From positions 1-9,280 of the forward strand of contig JAGWPQ010000706.1 in assembly GCA_028877045.1 (NCBI GenBank): DNA of 9,280 bases, read 5' to 3'. Position 1 is the first letter of the stretch. Each line of letters begins with the position of its first letter. Below are positions 6,851-9,280 of the stretch, in pieces. The notes beneath the pieces were generated by a model that was given only the letters and a program-made list of their open reading frames with translations, did no database searches and was not told where the DNA came from. A program made the translations under genes and the position numbers. The DNA is from Bacteroidota bacterium. Its GTDB lineage: Bacteria; Bacteroidota; Bacteroidia; Chitinophagales; Chitinophagaceae.

Positions 6851-6878
6851 GCACAAAGTACAAAGCGTACAAGTGTGC
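6851..6878. repeat. Imperfect inverted repeat in the lepA-glycosidase spacer
   Basis: GCACA (6851-6855) pairs with TGTGC (6874-6878), and GTAC (6858-6861) pairs with GTAC (6867-6870), separated by a 2/3-base internal loop and closed by the 5-base loop AAAGC. It lies about 48-75 bases past the lepA stop codon. Neither strand shows a T-run directly after it, so it is not a standard intrinsic terminator. It could be a 3' hairpin of the lepA transcript or a leader element of the next gene. Confidence 0.35.
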
Positions 6879-6925
6879 GACGCAACAGGCGATGCCATGA
6901 AATACAAAAGCCCGTAACAAAAAAA

Positions 6926-8710
6926 TTAATCCAATTTCAAAACAGCAAGAAACGCTTCCTGCGGTACTTCTACATTGCCAATTTGTTTCATGCGTTTCTT
7001 ACCTTCTTTTTGTTTCTCGAGTAATTTACGTTTACGGCTGATATCGCCGCCATAACATTTTGCGGTAACATCTTTGCGCATGGCCGAAATGTTTTCGCGT
7101 GCAATGACTTTTGCGCCAATGGCGGCTTGTATGGCAATCTGGAACTGTTGTTTGGTCAACAACTCTTTTAATTTTTCGCAAAGCTTACGACCAAATTCTT
7201 GCGCACGGCTGCGGTGGATCAATGCACTTAATGCATCCACTTTTTCGTTGTTCAATAAAATATCCATCTTCACAATATCGGCTTCACGGTAACCGATGGG
7301 CGAATAATCGAACGAAGCATAACCACGTGTCTGGCTTTTTAATTTATCGTAAAAATCAAAAACTATTTCGGTCAACGGCATTTCGAAAGTTAATTCAACT
7401 CTTGTTGGCGTTAAATAAGTTTGATTGATGAGAATACCGCGTTTGCCCAAACACAAAGTCATGATGTTGCCGATATAATCAGGCATCGAAATAATTTGTG
7501 CACGGATAAAAGGTTCTTCAATCCTGTCTAACCTTGTAGGGTCGGGCATTTCGGAAGGATTGTTAACTGCCAGCTTATCCCCTTTCGAAGTGTAAGCATA
7601 AAATCCAACGTTAGGAACTGTGGTGATCACTGTTTGATTGAATTCGCGTTCCAAACGTTCCTGAATGATTTCCATGTGCAGTAATCCCAGGAATCCACAA
7701 CGAAAACCAAAGCCCAATGCCTGTGAAGTTTCTAATTCGAATGTGAGTGAAGCATCATTCAATTGCAATTTATCCATGCAATCGCGCAGCTCTTCAAAAT
7801 CGTCTGTGTTAACCGGATAAATACCTGCAAATACCATTGGCTTTACTTCTTCAAAACCGTGGATCATTTTGCCGGGATTGTTTGCCAAAGTAATCGTGTC
7901 GCCCACTTTTACTTCTTTGGCCACTTTAATTCCTGTGATGATATAACCCACATCGCCGGCTTTCATTTCGTCCTTCGGCGTCATCGTTAATTTTAATACA
8001 CCTACTTCATCGGCAATATAATCCATGCCAGATGCCACAAATCGTATCTTATCACCTTTCTTTAAAATGCCATTCAAAATGCGATAATAAACAATGATGC
8101 CGCGAAAACTATTGAACACACTATCAAATATCAAAGCCTGCAAAGGCGCATCGTAACTGCCTTCCGGCGCAGGAATGCGCAGCACAATAGCTTCGAGGAT
8201 TTCGTCGATACCAATGCCGCTTTTGCCACTTGCCAATAAAATATCTTCAGGCTTGCAACCAATTAAATCAACAATCTGATCGGTTACTTCAGGGATTTGT
8301 GCACCATCCATATCGATCTTGTTGATAACAGGAATAATTTCCAGATCATTATCGATGGCCAAATATAAATTGCTGATAGTTTGCGCCTGAATACCCTGCG
8401 ATGCATCAACCAATAACAATGCACCTTCGCAGGCAGCCAAAGCACGGCTAACTTCATAACTGAAATCAACGTGGCCGGGCGTATCGATCAGGTTCAAAAT
8501 ATATTCTTCGCCTTTGTAAGGGAAATTAATTTGGATGGCATGGCTTTTAATGGTGATGCCTTTTTCGCGTTCCAGATCCATATCATCCAGCACCTGGTTC
8601 ATCATATCGCGAACCCCAATGGTATGCGTATGTTCCAATAGACGATCTGCCAACGTACTCTTGCCGTGGTCAATATGAGCGATAATACAAAAGTTCCTGA
8701 TATTCTTCAT
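6926..8710 (-). CDS. lepA: Elongation factor 4 (LepA GTPase)
   Basis: A ribosome-associated translational GTPase, related to EF-G, reported to back-translocate or remodel ribosomes and to help under ionic or other stress. The 594 residues match the usual length (about 599 in E. coli). GTP-binding motifs are all intact: G1 AHIDHGKST (11-19), the switch region with DLEREKGITIKS (45-56), G3 DTPGH (76-80) with the catalytic-type His80, G4 NKID (130-133) and G5 SGKSG (161-165). The middle holds the EF-G-like domains, including LGFGFRCGFLGLLHMEI. The LepA-specific C-terminal domain ends with GGDISRKRKLLEKQKEGKKR and KQIGNVEVPQEAFLAVL, which separates it from EF-G and from TypA/BipA. It starts at the ATG at 8710, 39 bases after the glycosyltransferase stop. 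A candidate -7 element lies only 8 bases before the ATG. Nothing in the sequence is unusual for the family. Confidence 0.98.
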   Translation of the reverse strand: MKNIRNFCIIAHIDHGKSTLADRLLEHTHTIGVRDMMNQVLDDMDLEREKGITIKSHAIQINFPYKGEEYILNLIDTPGHVDFSYEVSRALAACEGALLLVDASQGIQAQTISNLYLAIDNDLEIIPVINKIDMDGAQIPEVTDQIVDLIGCKPEDILLASGKSGIGIDEILEAIVLRIPAPEGSYDAPLQALIFDSVFNSFRGIIVYYRILNGILKKGDKIRFVASGMDYIADEVGVLKLTMTPKDEMKAGDVGYIITGIKVAKEVKVGDTITLANNPGKMIHGFEEVKPMVFAGIYPVNTDDFEELRDCMDKLQLNDASLTFELETSQALGFGFRCGFLGLLHMEIIQERLEREFNQTVITTVPNVGFYAYTSKGDKLAVNNPSEMPDPTRLDRIEEPFIRAQIISMPDYIGNIMTLCLGKRGILINQTYLTPTRVELTFEMPLTEIVFDFYDKLKSQTRGYASFDYSPIGYREADIVKMDILLNNEKVDALSALIHRSRAQEFGRKLCEKLKELLTKQQFQIAIQAAIGAKVIARENISAMRKDVTAKCYGGDISRKRKLLEKQKEGKKRMKQIGNVEVPQEAFLAVLKLD

Positions 8711-8718
8711 AACGGCTG

Positions 8719-8726
8719 CAAAGATA
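8719..8726 (-). promoter_or_regulatory. Candidate Bacteroidota -7 promoter element before lepA
   Basis: On the minus strand this reads TATCTTTG, an exact match to the TAnnTTTG -7 consensus of the Bacteroidota primary sigma factor. It ends 8 bases before the lepA ATG, so a transcript from it would have almost no leader. No matching TTG/TTTG -33 element is seen at the expected distance (only GATTTATG, near 8740-8747), and an 8-base match with two free positions can arise by chance. Confidence 0.3.
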
Positions 8727-8749
8727 TAAGTCTAAGGCATAAATCTGAA

Positions 8750-9280
8750 TCATTTATTGCCGGAAGAAAAATTGGCAATTACTTGCCTGTAAAGACTTAC
8801 GAATTGCCCTCCGATAACTTCTTCCGAATATTTTTTTGACGCGTCGATAGAAATCTGTTGCGCATTGTATTGATGGCAATTATCCATCATGTAAATGAAA
8901 GCATCCTTTAAAGCCCCGATATTTTGGCTTTCAACAAGCAAACCGTTCGATTTATTTACTGCTTCCGAAACACCACCCACATTTGATGAAACAACGGGTA
9001 ATCCGCAACACAAGGCTTCAATAATTACGCAGGGAAAATTTTCGTAGCGGCTGAACAAAACCAAGGCCGATGAATCCTGCATTTGTTTGGCAACATCTTC
9101 GTGCAGCAATTCTCCAATAAACTTTATTTTATTTGATAGGCCTGTTTCGGAAACCTGATCAATTAATTTTTGTGATGCATTTCCGACAATGATCAATTCC
9201 CAATCCTGCCTGACTTGATTTAATGATTTAAAAGCTTCAATAATTCCTTCAATATTTTTTAATTGATACAAAGATGAAAC
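8750..9280 (-). CDS. Glycosyltransferase, GT4-type C-terminal domain, 5' end missing
   Basis: The C-terminal half of a GT-B-fold glycosyltransferase that would transfer a sugar from a nucleotide-sugar donor, typically in surface-polysaccharide or glycolipid assembly. The frame is open to the window end and starts VSSLYQLKNIEGI, the usual entry into the donor-binding domain (normally preceded by about 180-200 residues), so the apparent TTG start at 9271 is internal. Counting that Val as residue 1, the 176 visible residues show WELIIVGN, IKFIGELLHEDVAKQM and the E-x7-E motif in RYENFPCVIIEAL (E80 and E88), followed by GLPVVSSNVGGVSEAV and GLLVE, which contact the donor nucleotide in GT4 enzymes. 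It lies 39 bases before lepA on the same strand. Donor and acceptor cannot be told from this half. Confidence 0.88.
   Translation of the reverse strand, partial: VSSLYQLKNIEGIIEAFKSLNQVRQDWELIIVGNASQKLIDQVSETGLSNKIKFIGELLHEDVAKQMQDSSALVLFSRYENFPCVIIEALCCGLPVVSSNVGGVSEAVNKSNGLLVESQNIGALKDAFIYMMDNCHQYNAQQISIDASKKYSEEVIGGQFVSLYRQVIANFSSGNK

Noticed and set aside
6851..6866. TACTTTG / TACGCTTTG on the minus strand as a -7 promoter element for the secreted glycosidase gene
   Set aside because: The spacing between TA and TTTG is one or three bases instead of two, so neither matches the TAnnTTTG consensus.
9269..9271. TTG as start codon of the glycosyltransferase fragment
   Set aside because: The frame continues to base 9280 with residues (VSS) that fit the start of the GT4 donor domain; a stand-alone C-terminal domain is unlikely.

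Overview
The window looks like an ordinary chromosomal stretch of a Bacteroidota bacterium, most plausibly from the Chitinophagales/Sphingobacteriales side, although the exact lineage is an inference. Four things point that way: a moderately low GC content; AT-rich leaders with no Shine-Dalgarno sequence in front of any of the six visible starts; a match to the Bacteroidota -7 promoter element (TAnnTTTG) in front of lepA; and the gene order etfB-etfA-long acyl-CoA dehydrogenase. No mobile element, tRNA, rRNA or CRISPR array is visible.

Left part, plus strand (1-1964). The window opens inside an ornithine aminotransferase gene (rocD), which lacks its 5' end. A 107-base spacer carrying an imperfect inverted and direct repeat built on the word GTGTAAT follows. 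Next is a VIT1/CCC1-type membrane transporter, probably for iron or manganese.

Central part, minus strand (2014-5662). A compact three-gene cluster is transcribed in the order etfB, etfA, acyl-CoA dehydrogenase, with exactly 23 bases between each pair. The dehydrogenase would oxidise an acyl-CoA and pass electrons to the EtfAB flavoprotein. The ETF subunits resemble the clostridial, Bcd-associated type more than the mitochondrial type. The cluster converges on the transporter gene across only 49 bases.

Right part, minus strand (5860-9280). The transcription order is the C-terminal half of a family-4 glycosyltransferase (cut by the window end), lepA (elongation factor 4), then a secreted protein with a phosphodiester-glycosidase (NAGPA-like) domain. 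The 109-base leader of the last gene holds two dyad-symmetric elements.

No undescribed system is evident. The points most worth checking are the type of ETF and its electron partner, and the intergenic GTGTAAT repeat. All intergenic stretches are shorter than 300 bases; the longest is 5663-5859.
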